The position numbers were made by a program, and so were the translations under genes. Positions 1 through 7,228 of a DNA stretch of 26,366 nt are shown piece by piece (positions within the stretch are counted from its first letter, which is position 1; every line of letters begins with the position of its first letter). Source of the stretch: an archaeon (lineage in GTDB: Archaea; Halobacteriota; Syntropharchaeia; Alkanophagales; Methanospirareceae). The notes under the pieces are model-generated. The model was given only the letters and a program-made list of their open reading frames with translations, searched no databases and was not told where the DNA came from. The DNA is taken from contig JASEFB010000014.1 in NCBI GenBank assembly GCA_030019325.1, positions 1 to 26,366 on the forward strand. The letters are read 5' to 3'.

Positions 1-64
1 GGATTCAAATTACTTTTTGGAGTCTGCTTGGAATAAAAGTGTTAGCTACTGAACTGGATTCATT

Positions 65-529
65 TTATTCAGAACATCTTCGCTTCTTTTCTAATCGTCT
101 AAGGAGGTTCTTCAGTTTTTTAATGTCTTCTTTCTTAACTGTGAATTCGCGGCCATAGGGGCATAGATGATCTATTACGGCATATCGTAAGTCTTCGTCG
201 TAGATTAACGGGTATAACTGGCATCCCTCTGGTCTATAAGGATAGATCTTGCAGCCGCCTTCCGAGAGGAAGACGCATCGTCCTGAAATGTTCTTTAGAC
301 GCCATCTATCGTCTAATTCTATCGTAAAATCATTGAGTCCATAGCCTACCTTCAAGATTTTCTTTATGTCCAACGGTGAAAGCGGCATTCTCGTTTCGAT
401 ACAGCACTGTACGCATTTATTTTTAACACAAGGAACGCCGCTCCTCAGTAAATACCCATCGCTGCATTTGTTCCTTTGAGTACCACACTTTAGATTAAGA
501 AAATGTAGCATGTATCCATCCACCAACAT
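65..529 (-). CDS. YkgJ/UPF0153-type cysteine-cluster protein
   Basis: A 154-residue protein with the cysteine pattern of the YkgJ (CxxxCxxCC-type, putative Zn/Fe-S binding) family. Cysteines fall at residues 34, 39, 42, 43, then 85, 93, 103 and 123, and the family-like stretches MPLSPLDIKKI, RCVFLSEGGCKIYPYRPEGC and HLCPYG are present. No enzymatic role is established for these proteins. The assigned ATG lies inside the end of the VIT1-like remnant (35-bp overlap), and the first 30 residues are not typical of the family. The true start may be further in, for instance at residue 7 or nearer the first cysteine. The C-terminus is Lys/Arg rich. Family assignment is good; start and function are uncertain. 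Confidence 0.75.
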   Translation of the reverse strand: MLVDGYMLHFLNLKCGTQRNKCSDGYLLRSGVPCVKNKCVQCCIETRMPLSPLDIKKILKVGYGLNDFTIELDDRWRLKNISGRCVFLSEGGCKIYPYRPEGCQLYPLIYDEDLRYAVIDHLCPYGREFTVKKEDIKKLKNLLRRLEKKRRCSE

Positions 530-764
530 AATGAGCTATAATTATAACAAATATCGCAATTGATAGATGTTCTGCTATATCTTTCCCCTTAGGTTTACTT
601 TCGGTGCTGAAGAAAGTTAAAATAGCCAAAAGAAGCAAACCCCAACTGATAGCAAGTATTGAATGAGTACCAGCATTTAATCCTACTATCAACCCCAATG
701 TCGTTAGTATACCAGAAGTTGTTCCAAAAGTAATTCCACTTTTAGCGATTCTTTCATGACTATG
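495..764 (-). pseudogene. VIT1/CCC1-like membrane protein with internal deletion and no normal start
   Basis: An open frame runs from just after a TAA at 765-767 to the stop at 495. Its first part reads HERIAKSGITFGTTSG then ILTTLGLIVGLNAGTHS, and it continues directly into SWGLLLLAILTFF and IAEHLSIAIFVIIIAHYVGG. As I recall them, VIT1/CCC1-like proteins have these blocks at opposite ends, separated by roughly 80 residues that include the acidic DAxSDALGxHxSEE-type segment. That middle is missing, so the two ends appear joined in frame. No ATG occurs in frame: the only bacterial-type start is TTG at 698, and an ATG at 758 lies in another frame. About 89 codons remain, with two or three hydrophobic segments. 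It is most likely a decayed gene; a TTG-started 67-residue membrane peptide is the alternative. Confidence 0.55.
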
Positions 765-815
765 TTAAATTAACTATTACTTTGCATATATGGATAACTT
801 CGCAGGTATCCCTCT

Positions 816-1094
816 CTACGCTTTTGCTTTCAATGTTATTTCTATCGAAGAGACGTTCGCCTTATCTCCTCCTTCTCCTACTAACTGCTCTGTTCCTATT
901 TTTATCTCCTTCACTTCTAGTCCCGGCATGAACTTATTCTTCACTACCTCGGCAGTATCAACGGCCCTTGATATCGCTCTACCTCTTGCCTTTATCACTA
1001 CCTCATCAGAGCCGCTGTTGGCCTGCGTTACTACCGCCAAGACATAGCTCATCACCGGCTTATTTCCGATAAAAACCACATTGTCATCAGGCAT
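816..1094 (-). CDS. albA: DNA/RNA-binding protein Alba, copy 1
   Basis: A 92-residue Alba chromatin protein, full length for the family. The diagnostic segments NVVFIGNKPVMSYVLAVV (N-terminal strand/helix), VVIKARGRAISRAVDTAEVV (nucleic-acid binding region with the conserved KARGRAISRAVD) and a C-terminal beta-hairpin ending ITLKAKA are present. Alba dimers coat DNA and RNA in archaea; the residue equivalent to Sso10b Lys16 is K12 in IGNKPV. A GGTGAT ribosome-binding site precedes the ATG by about 6 nt, and a TATA box lies at 1128-1137, predicting a leader of about 15 nt. A second copy at 21202-21480 differs at about 14 of 92 positions by my eye count. Confidence 0.95.
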   Translation of the reverse strand: MPDDNVVFIGNKPVMSYVLAVVTQANSGSDEVVIKARGRAISRAVDTAEVVKNKFMPGLEVKEIKIGTEQLVGEGGDKANVSSIEITLKAKA

Positions 1095-1127
1095 GTTGCA
1101 TCACCAGGTTATACTATATGCTCAAAA

Positions 1128-1137
1128 GGATATAAAG
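1128..1137 (-). promoter_or_regulatory. TATA box of Alba copy 1
   Basis: On the minus strand the sequence reads TAACTTTATATCC, an archaeal TATA box with an A-rich upstream element. Its centre is about 38 nt before the Alba ATG, so transcription would start near 1107, just ahead of the GGTGAT ribosome-binding site. Confidence 0.5.
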
Positions 1138-1186
1138 TTAGCGAATTTGCTTCCTTCCCTAGAAAAACCCACCGAACCTGAAAAAC

Positions 1187-1207
1187 CCGAAGTGGCTATG
1201 AAAGAAG
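1187..1207 (+). repeat. 21-bp direct repeat, copy 1
   Basis: The sequence CCGAAGTGGCTATGAAAGAA (plus G) recurs with one mismatch at 1712-1732. The two copies flank the TRAM gene in the same orientation. A looser match (CCTGAAAA) precedes both copies, at 1177 and 1689. Origin unknown. Confidence 0.6.
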
Positions 1208-1369
1208 TTTAACAGTCGTGAATATCTTGCGACTTATTTATAATGGAAAGGAATATTTTGGTTATTAAGTGGTAGCGTGGAAAAAGCGCCTTTTCTCGTA
1301 AAGAAAGCGATCTTTCTTTGCACCACGAAAGAAAAAGCAAAAGAAAGTAAAAGGAGGTTTTGTAAGGTA

Positions 1370-1588
1370 ATGCGATACGGTCGAGAAAGAAGGGGATTTA
1401 GTTCCCCTATAGACATTGGTAAGACCTACGACGTAACCATAGAGGAATTAGGTAGAGAAGGCGATGGAATAGCTCGAATAGAGGGTTTTGTGGTTTTCGT
1501 ACCTAACACGAAAAAAGGGGATAGTGTGAAAATACGAGTAACTAAAGTATCGGGGAGAGTTGGATTTGCAGAAGTAGTTGAGGGATGA
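1370..1588 (+). CDS. TRAM-domain RNA-binding protein
   Basis: A 72-residue protein that is essentially one TRAM domain. After about 15 basic residues come DIGKTYDVTIEELGREGDGI, ARIEGFVVFVPNTKKGDSVK and a closing strand with RVGFAEVVEG, the five-stranded OB-like fold seen in archaeal stand-alone TRAM proteins. These bind RNA; in Methanococcoides burtonii and Methanosarcina relatives they are cold-responsive RNA chaperones. I chose the ATG at 1370 because GGAGG lies at 1353-1357. The frame is open upstream to 1277, but that extension is low-complexity and overlaps inverted repeats. Single-gene unit; nothing neighbouring is clearly related. Confidence 0.88.
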   Translation: MRYGRERRGFSSPIDIGKTYDVTIEELGREGDGIARIEGFVVFVPNTKKGDSVKIRVTKVSGRVGFAEVVEG

Positions 1589-1711
1589 AATTCCATTACG
1601 ATTCTAACCAAAGCTATAGCGTTCCTATAGCACTCCATTTTTATTTTCATGAAAGAATATAATTTGGATTTGTATATTCGTTACCCTGCCTGAAAACGAC
1701 AACTCCGAAAA

Positions 1712-1732
1712 CCGAAGCGGCTATGAAAGAAG
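1712..1732 (+). repeat. 21-bp direct repeat, copy 2
   Basis: The sequence CCGAAGCGGCTATGAAAGAA (plus G) matches 1187-1207 at 20 of 21 positions. This copy can also form a small hairpin, CGGCT paired with AGCCG (1718-1735), which copy 1 lacks. Confidence 0.6.
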
Positions 1733-1828
1733 CCGAGCCTTGCTATCCACTTTATCCTTAATAGTTACCTCACATAGAAAGGGAAAAATTATAAATCCTA
1801 CCAATAATACATATAATAAAATAAGAAA

Positions 1829-2110
1829 ATGAAAACAGCGTGGCTTAAGATAAGGATGGGGCTCAGTGTACTGCTCCTGTTTGCGGTGATATATGCGTTA
1901 TTAGCTGTTATTGCTACTCTCGTGGGGGTGTGCACGCCTATAATTTACGCTGTACTCGCCTTTGTACTGGTGTCTATCCAGTTCTTTATAGGTCCAAAGA
2001 TAGTGGAGTGGACTACGCATGTTCGCTATGTTTCGGAAAGTGAGCAGCCAGAATTGCATCGGATGGTGAGCGAATTAACTACGTTCCAGATATCTGGTGC
2101 TGGCATATAG
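1829..2110 (+). pseudogene. htpX: Truncated HtpX-type membrane metallopeptidase (N-terminal fragment)
   Basis: The 93 residues match the N-terminus of archaeal HtpX/M48B proteases. They comprise a basic start (MKTAWLKIRMG), two transmembrane helices (about residues 12-33 and 38-54), then FFIGPKIVEWTTHVRYVSES and ELHRMVSEL. Right after this conserved point the frame changes to TTFQISGAGI and stops. The HExxH zinc-binding helix and the rest of the catalytic domain (roughly 200 residues in the family) are absent, so it cannot be an active protease. The N-terminal part looks unmutated, and a TATA box (ATTATAAATCC, about 1789-1798) still precedes the ATG. This suggests a recent truncation, or a retained short membrane peptide. 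Confidence 0.75.
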
Positions 2111-2150
2111 GAGAGGCCATGGTTGGAGACGGAGGTCAAATATCTTTTAT

Positions 2151-2309
2151 ATGAAAATTAAAGAAAAGAAAAAGAAAAGAGGTCTGGGTTTAGAACCTAA
2201 ACAAGTCATAATGGGACCAAGTCCCGAAGAAGAACAGAGAAAAGAGAAGAAGAAGAAAGGAAGAAGCAGAAAAGGTAAGAAAAGGGAACGAGGCGGGAGA
2301 ATGAAATAA
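2151..2309 (+). CDS. Small highly basic protein, unknown
   Basis: A possible 52-codon gene starting MKIKEKKKKRGLGLEPKQ and ending in a run of Lys/Arg (GRSRKGKKRERGGRMK). GGAGGT lies about 14 nt upstream, longer than ideal spacing. More than a third of the residues are Lys or Arg, with one acidic patch (PSPEEEQRKE). I recognise no family. It sits between the truncated HtpX gene and LeuRS. Purine-rich DNA easily gives chance open frames of this composition, so this may not be a gene. Confidence 0.3.
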   Translation: MKIKEKKKKRGLGLEPKQVIMGPSPEEEQRKEKKKKGRSRKGKKRERGGRMK

Positions 2310-2432
2310 CCGATGAAGGCGGGTAGGGATCTCTGAGATACCAATACCGAATGCGTTCGCTTTTAAAAGTTTTAAAATACGGGGCTTTCCAGCCTCTCCA
2401 TGGCACTTCTTACCACAATATCTTCTTAAGAG

Positions 2433-5249
2433 TTACTCCACATATATGGCAGGCTTAAGGGGAAGAGCAAACTTCTTCTTTCCTCTCGGATCATGCTCTT
2501 CATTTATCCCTATTTCACAGCCGAACTCTTTCGTTAAATAGCCTTTCTCACGTTCCAGAATCCTCTCCTCATTCAATTCAAAATAAACCAGGTTACTTTT
2601 CATCAACTGCTTCACAAAATCCACCGTGCTTTTATCCTTCCGTATCTTCATAGCCTCTTTAATCTTATCCTTGTCGGGCACATCCTTGAGTGCTTTGAAT
2701 AACTCCCACTTCCATTTCTCTGGCTCTATACCTGCTGTATACAGATAGATTTTACGGGGCTTGAGCCGTGCTACTTTCAGTATCTCCTGTATATCGCCAA
2801 CCAACGAGATCAAATAGTCCTCCTCTCGCTCCCCCTGTTCGTCAATAAACGCTTCTTTTATCATCGGTAACGGTTGCATAGAGATGAACGTATTGTGGAA
2901 CCTGTGCCAGAGCTCTTCGCATATATGCGGAACTATCGGTGAGAGAACGATAAGCAAGTCCTCCAGTATGTTTCGGACAATCCTTCTCCTCCTTTCCACG
3001 CTCTCCCGCTTCTCGTAATACCGAATGTCATTCATCAGGTTGAAGACCATATTTATCCCCGCTTCGCGTATTCTAAAGCCTTCGAACCACTCGATGGATT
3101 CCTGTAGCCTTCGGTAAAACTTCGAGAGCAGCCATCTATCCGTATGCGTAAATTCGTCTTCGTGTAACGCATCAACCCCTGTACTTTCCTCGAATACCGC
3201 TATCAATGCATTAAATCGTTTCCTCAACGCACCGGTATCCTGTTCCCTCCAGTTGACTACGGTTGCGAAGTCCGCATTGATCGCACAGTAAAGCCGGTAC
3301 AAATCCACGCCATAAAGCTCCGACACGTTTGCTAAAGGAATTACATTTCCCTTGCTCTTTGACATCTTCCGCCCTTCTCTAATCATCAACTCATTCAAGG
3401 TTATCGCCTTCGGCCACTTACTTTCGGGAAATATCGCAGCATGGTGCATTAAGAAGAAAACCAGATGGTTAGAGAGGTGTGGTGGTGCGGTATGCCGCAG
3501 GTCATTCGGATACCAGTATTCAAACTCTTCCTTTATCCTGTTCAAAACGTCCAGATCAATATCTAGCTCCTTTGCCAATTCCTCCGCACTGCCGATCCCC
3601 AAAAATAGGTAATCAAAAAATTGTTCGTCCAACGCATCAACTGGCACATGCCTGAGCCGGTGAGCTATGGTGTACATCGCCATGTAAATGGTAGAATCGC
3701 TCAACGATTCGATTATCCATTCTTTTTCAAACGGAAACCGTGTTCCCAAACCCCTTTTTCGCGCACAGGGTCTAAAAGCCAACCAATCGACGATGTCATG
3801 CATATACCCCTTATACTTCTCCGGATAGAAGGTCATCTGTTCAACGAGTTTATGCCCTAAATCTTTCCACCATTGGGGTGTGTAATCGATAAACCACTGA
3901 TCCTGCAGGACCGCAACGATTACCTTCCCTCCTCCTCTCGTTACCGCCTTCCTCGATGTCTCGTAAAATACATCGGCTGCATTTTCTCCCTTTAACCAAA
4001 CCTTAACCTCATCCTTGATTGCGGCAATTTTAATACCTGCAAATTCACCACATTTTTCATTCATCACGCCGCGATAAAATTCATCCTTATAAATTATCTG
4101 TGTGGCTTCCTCCAACCGCTCATCCTCCTGGCTTTCTATCCCCATTCGTTCACAAATCTCTTTCGCGGGCAGATCATACCCCTCAATGTCTATTATCTTT
4201 ATGGGTTCTATCTCAGTCCCTTCCGTCCTTCTCAGGTCCTCCAAACCCATATAATCATACGGAGCATGCGCGGGAACCGAATAAACCACTCCGGTGCCGA
4301 CATCTTCATCAACGAAGCTTGCGGGCAAAACCGGGATCTCTCTACCCGCCACAGGCTCCTTCGCATCCTTCTCGACAAGATCTTCCCCTTCTATCTCCTC
4401 TAAAACCTCTACATCTTCCCGCTGGTAACCCAATTTCTCCGCAGCTTCTCTCGACACAATCCACAATTCATTCCCAACCTTAACTTTGACATACCGTGTA
4501 TCCGGGTTTAACCAGAGATTGGTGACGCCAAAAATGGTTTCAGGACGCAGCGTCGCAGCAATTAAGTACGCGTCATCGTCACAAAGTCTGAACTTTATCG
4601 TTGTGTGTTCAATTATTGATACCTTATCAGTATCTCCTCCTTCAATGTCATCTTCTCCAACGGCCGAATCATCTTCAATAGAATACGTAATGGGATATCT
4701 CCCTTTCTTTATCACACCCTTGTCATAAAGCTTTTTAAACTGCCATTCGATGAACCTGTTGTACATCGGCTCGGTGGTATTGAACTTCCTTCGCCAGTCG
4801 ATGGAATACCCCATCCTCTTGAAGTCCTCGGATATTCGTTCAGCGAAGAAATTCGCAACGTTTTCCGGCTTATCGAACGTCTTGACTACATCTTCAACTC
4901 GCGCTGCATCTTCGTAAATCGAGACGTAATCCTTGTATCGTTCGACAACCTCCTCTTCTCCTTTAGCAATACTGTCGGCAATCGCTAAGATTGGCGTCCC
5001 GGTCACATGAAAAGCCATTGGAAAGAGGACATTATAGCCCTGTAACCGCTTAAATCGCGCTATTATATCCCCTAAAGTATAGGTTCTCCCATGACCTATG
5101 TGTAAAGGACCAGAGGTGTACGGGTATGGTACGGTCAAAAAGAACTTTTCCTTCCCTTCAATTTCAGCATCAAAGATCTTGCTCTCTTCCCATCGCCGCT
5201 GCCACTTCGCCTCCAGCTCCTTGTACTTGAAGTTTTGCGCAAAATTCAT
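2433..5249 (-). CDS. leuS: Leucyl-tRNA synthetase (archaeal type)
   Basis: A class I aminoacyl-tRNA synthetase of 938 residues, the usual length for archaeal/eukaryotic-type LeuRS. The HIGH motif is at residues 50-53 (GPLHIGHG) and KMSKS at 628-632 (RKMSKSKGNVI). The inserted editing domain lies between them, with TLRPETIFGVTNLW and the later GTGVVYSVPAHAPYDY. The C-terminal third is the helical anticodon-binding domain plus the archaeal tail. It charges tRNA-Leu with leucine and edits misacylated products; a tRNA-Leu(GAG) gene lies at 22883. ATG start; a TATA box at 5313-5325 suggests a leader of about 43 nt, which holds a 7-codon open frame overlapping the start. It is downstream of the ABC exporter on the same strand but seems to have its own promoter. 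Confidence 0.97.
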   Translation of the reverse strand: MNFAQNFKYKELEAKWQRRWEESKIFDAEIEGKEKFFLTVPYPYTSGPLHIGHGRTYTLGDIIARFKRLQGYNVLFPMAFHVTGTPILAIADSIAKGEEEVVERYKDYVSIYEDAARVEDVVKTFDKPENVANFFAERISEDFKRMGYSIDWRRKFNTTEPMYNRFIEWQFKKLYDKGVIKKGRYPITYSIEDDSAVGEDDIEGGDTDKVSIIEHTTIKFRLCDDDAYLIAATLRPETIFGVTNLWLNPDTRYVKVKVGNELWIVSREAAEKLGYQREDVEVLEEIEGEDLVEKDAKEPVAGREIPVLPASFVDEDVGTGVVYSVPAHAPYDYMGLEDLRRTEGTEIEPIKIIDIEGYDLPAKEICERMGIESQEDERLEEATQIIYKDEFYRGVMNEKCGEFAGIKIAAIKDEVKVWLKGENAADVFYETSRKAVTRGGGKVIVAVLQDQWFIDYTPQWWKDLGHKLVEQMTFYPEKYKGYMHDIVDWLAFRPCARKRGLGTRFPFEKEWIIESLSDSTIYMAMYTIAHRLRHVPVDALDEQFFDYLFLGIGSAEELAKELDIDLDVLNRIKEEFEYWYPNDLRHTAPPHLSNHLVFFLMHHAAIFPESKWPKAITLNELMIREGRKMSKSKGNVIPLANVSELYGVDLYRLYCAINADFATVVNWREQDTGALRKRFNALIAVFEESTGVDALHEDEFTHTDRWLLSKFYRRLQESIEWFEGFRIREAGINMVFNLMNDIRYYEKRESVERRRRIVRNILEDLLIVLSPIVPHICEELWHRFHNTFISMQPLPMIKEAFIDEQGEREEDYLISLVGDIQEILKVARLKPRKIYLYTAGIEPEKWKWELFKALKDVPDKDKIKEAMKIRKDKSTVDFVKQLMKSNLVYFELNEERILEREKGYLTKEFGCEIGINEEHDPRGKKKFALPLKPAIYVE

Positions 5250-5312
5250 TTAAACTCGTTCCTCTCCATGTTCTTTTTTGTTAACACGCGATATGTTATT
5301 GTTGTAGGATGT

Positions 5313-5325
5313 CTAAAATAAAAAG
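5313..5325 (-). promoter_or_regulatory. Probable TATA box of leuS
   Basis: Minus-strand CTTTTTATTTTAG lies 70 nt upstream of the leuS ATG and after the stop of the permease gene. Transcription would start near 5292. Confidence 0.4.
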
Positions 5326-5336
5326 ATGCGTGCTTT

Positions 5337-6140
5337 TCACCGCTCCACCTCAGTCCTCTCGAATAAATAAGAACCCACGCTCACCATGCCTATGGAAATT
5401 GCGGAGATCACCATAAAATTGAGAAGTACAGAAAAATCTGAAGCTCCCGCACCGAGCAATACACCTCTCAACCCATCCACACCATAGGTTAATGGGTCTA
5501 AATAACAAACAGGAATAAGCCAGGAAGGCAGCGCCCCTATCGGGAATAACGCGCCGGAGAGGAGAAATGTTGGGAATACCACGAAGTTCATTATCAACGG
5601 GAATCCATGCATGTCCCGCATAACCGACGCAAAGACCAATCCCAACCCAACAAACGTAACTGAAATCAAACACATGAAGAACAATGATAAGATAACCGGT
5701 ATCACCCCTGCAATTTTGAAGCCCAACAACGTGCTTAAGAATAAGACCATTATGCCTTGCATGAGGGCAACGGTAGAGCCACCCGCTGTTCTTCCTAAGA
5801 CAATGGAAAGTCTTGACACCGGCGCCACCATCACCTCCTTCAGAAACCCAAACTCCTTATCCCAGAGAACGGATATCCCAGCGAATACCGAGCTGAAGAG
5901 CATGCTCATTCCTATTATCCCGGGCGTGAGATACTCAATATACTGTAGCCCCTCAGGCATACCCGGTATCGACGCTCCTCCAAAGCCCAAGCCCAGAAAT
6001 GCAAGAAAAAACATCGGCATCCCTAACGAACCAATGACTCTGCTCTTTGCCCGCCACATCCCCTTCATCTCTCTCAGCCAGAGCACGTAGATTGCTTGCC
6101 AACTTATACCCATCATTTCCTTCCAATTGTGTATACTCAT
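5337..6140 (-). CDS. ABC-2 type transporter permease (DrrB-like)
   Basis: A 267-residue permease of the ABC-2 family, the membrane half of DrrAB/NodIJ-type exporters. A cytoplasmic N-terminal helix (IYVLWLREMKGMWRAKSRV) leads into about six transmembrane segments. The family signature around residues 90-115 is visible (VLWDKEFGFLKEVMVAPVSR), as is the LSGALFPIGALPSWL and DPLTYGVDGLRG region near the end. It lies 59 nt after the ATPase gene on the same strand, so the two make one exporter. The substrate cannot be read from sequence; drug, lipid or polyketide-like export is family-level inference only. Confidence 0.9.
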   Translation of the reverse strand: MSIHNWKEMMGISWQAIYVLWLREMKGMWRAKSRVIGSLGMPMFFLAFLGLGFGGASIPGMPEGLQYIEYLTPGIIGMSMLFSSVFAGISVLWDKEFGFLKEVMVAPVSRLSIVLGRTAGGSTVALMQGIMVLFLSTLLGFKIAGVIPVILSLFFMCLISVTFVGLGLVFASVMRDMHGFPLIMNFVVFPTFLLSGALFPIGALPSWLIPVCYLDPLTYGVDGLRGVLLGAGASDFSVLLNFMVISAISIGMVSVGSYLFERTEVER

Positions 6141-6199
6141 TCAAAAAGTTTTTATGTATCGATCTGTGAGTGTACTGGTGAAGCATTCATGACCTGAAC

Positions 6200-7147
6200 T
6201 TATTCCCTAATCCTCCTTCCCGTGAAATGTAAGAAGACATCTTCCAGGCTCGGCTTCCTCAAATTCACTGATATTATCTCGATTCCCGCTCTCTTCGCAA
6301 CCTCCATGATCGCGGGAATTCGTAAGTCCGCTCGTTCCATCTTCAACGTGACGAAACCATTGTGCTCCCTGAACTCGGTGACAAAATCAAGCGATTTAAA
6401 AACCTCGACATCATTACTGCTCCCCTCCATGTTGAGCTCCAGACTGACCAGATCTGAGCTTATCAAATCCTTCAGATTCCTCGGGGTGTCAAGAGCAATT
6501 ATCTTCCCGTGGTCCATGATCCCGACACGGTCACAGAGATAATCAGCTTCCTCCATTTGATGCGTGGTTAATACAACCGTTATTCGTTCTCTAGCGTTTA
6601 CTTCCTTTATATAATCCCATATTCTTCGCCTCGTCTGTGTATCCAGTCCTAACGTCGGCTCGTCCATAAAAAGGACTTTGGGGTTGTGAATAAAGCCCCG
6701 TGCAATCTCTAAACGGCGTTTCATACCGCTTGAGTACTTATCCGTCATGATATCCGCTTTGTCTTCCAGTTCAACGAGCTTGAGGGCCTCTTCTATCCTC
6801 TTCTCTCGTTCTCCCCGCCTTATCTCATACATCCTCGCATGAAAATCCAAATTCTCACGCCCGGTCAATCTCCAGTCCAATGCAGGCTCTTGAAATACAA
6901 TCCCGATGCTTTCCCTCACCCTGTTCTTCTCCGTATGGACATCATACCCTGCTACCGTTGCCATCCCTGAAGTGGGCTTCAACAACGTCGTTAATATTTT
7001 TATCAACGTCGTCTTTCCCGCTCCATTAGGACCGAGCAAACCAAATATCTCACTCTCAGCCACACGAAAAGAGAGGTGATCTACCGCAGCAACGCTACCC
7101 TTGCTATTAAACCGCTTTGTCAAGTCCTTTACTTCGATCGCATCCAT
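6200..7147 (-). CDS. ABC transporter ATP-binding protein (DrrA-like)
   Basis: A 315-residue ATPase with every nucleotide-binding motif: Walker A GPNGAGKTT (39-47), Q-loop FQEPALDW (85-92), signature YSSGMKRR (138-145), Walker B VLFMDEPTLG (158-167) and H-loop TTHQ (H196). After residue about 215 it carries the C-terminal extension found in DrrA-type exporters, ending NLRKPSLEDVFLHFTGRRIRE. It drives the adjacent ABC-2 permease. It is divergent from the sulfurtransferase gene at 7229, with an 81-bp shared promoter region; a minus-strand TATA-like TAATTAAAAATG at 7180-7190 would give a leader of about 10 nt. Confidence 0.94.
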   Translation of the reverse strand: MDAIEVKDLTKRFNSKGSVAAVDHLSFRVAESEIFGLLGPNGAGKTTLIKILTTLLKPTSGMATVAGYDVHTEKNRVRESIGIVFQEPALDWRLTGRENLDFHARMYEIRRGEREKRIEEALKLVELEDKADIMTDKYSSGMKRRLEIARGFIHNPKVLFMDEPTLGLDTQTRRRIWDYIKEVNARERITVVLTTHQMEEADYLCDRVGIMDHGKIIALDTPRNLKDLISSDLVSLELNMEGSSNDVEVFKSLDFVTEFREHNGFVTLKMERADLRIPAIMEVAKRAGIEIISVNLRKPSLEDVFLHFTGRRIRE

Positions 7148-7197
7148 TGAGTATTAGTAAGGTGCTCATCCTTTACAAACATTTTTAATTAGAAAGG

Positions 7198-7204
7198 TTT
7201 TAAA
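7198..7204 (+). promoter_or_regulatory. TATA box of the sulfurtransferase gene; leaderless transcript likely
   Basis: GAAAGGTTTTAAAGG combines a purine-rich BRE-like element with a TATA box. Its centre is about 28 nt before the ATG at 7229, the usual distance to the start of transcription, so the mRNA should begin at or near the start codon. No ribosome-binding site is visible. Confidence 0.45.
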
Positions 7205-7228
7205 GGTTTACTTTTGTATCTTCTACGT

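Noticed and set aside
1277..1369. 31-codon extension of the TRAM protein
   Set aside because: It is low-complexity sequence made of inverted repeats, and the ribosome-binding site GGAGG fits the ATG at 1370.
1711..1740. C/D box small RNA
   Set aside because: CTATGAAAG resembles a C box, but no proper RUGAUGA and CUGA boxes with correct spacing were found.
3621..4483. Long open frames antisense to leuS
   Set aside because: They are shadows of the LeuRS codons, with no start signals and no protein similarity that I can see.
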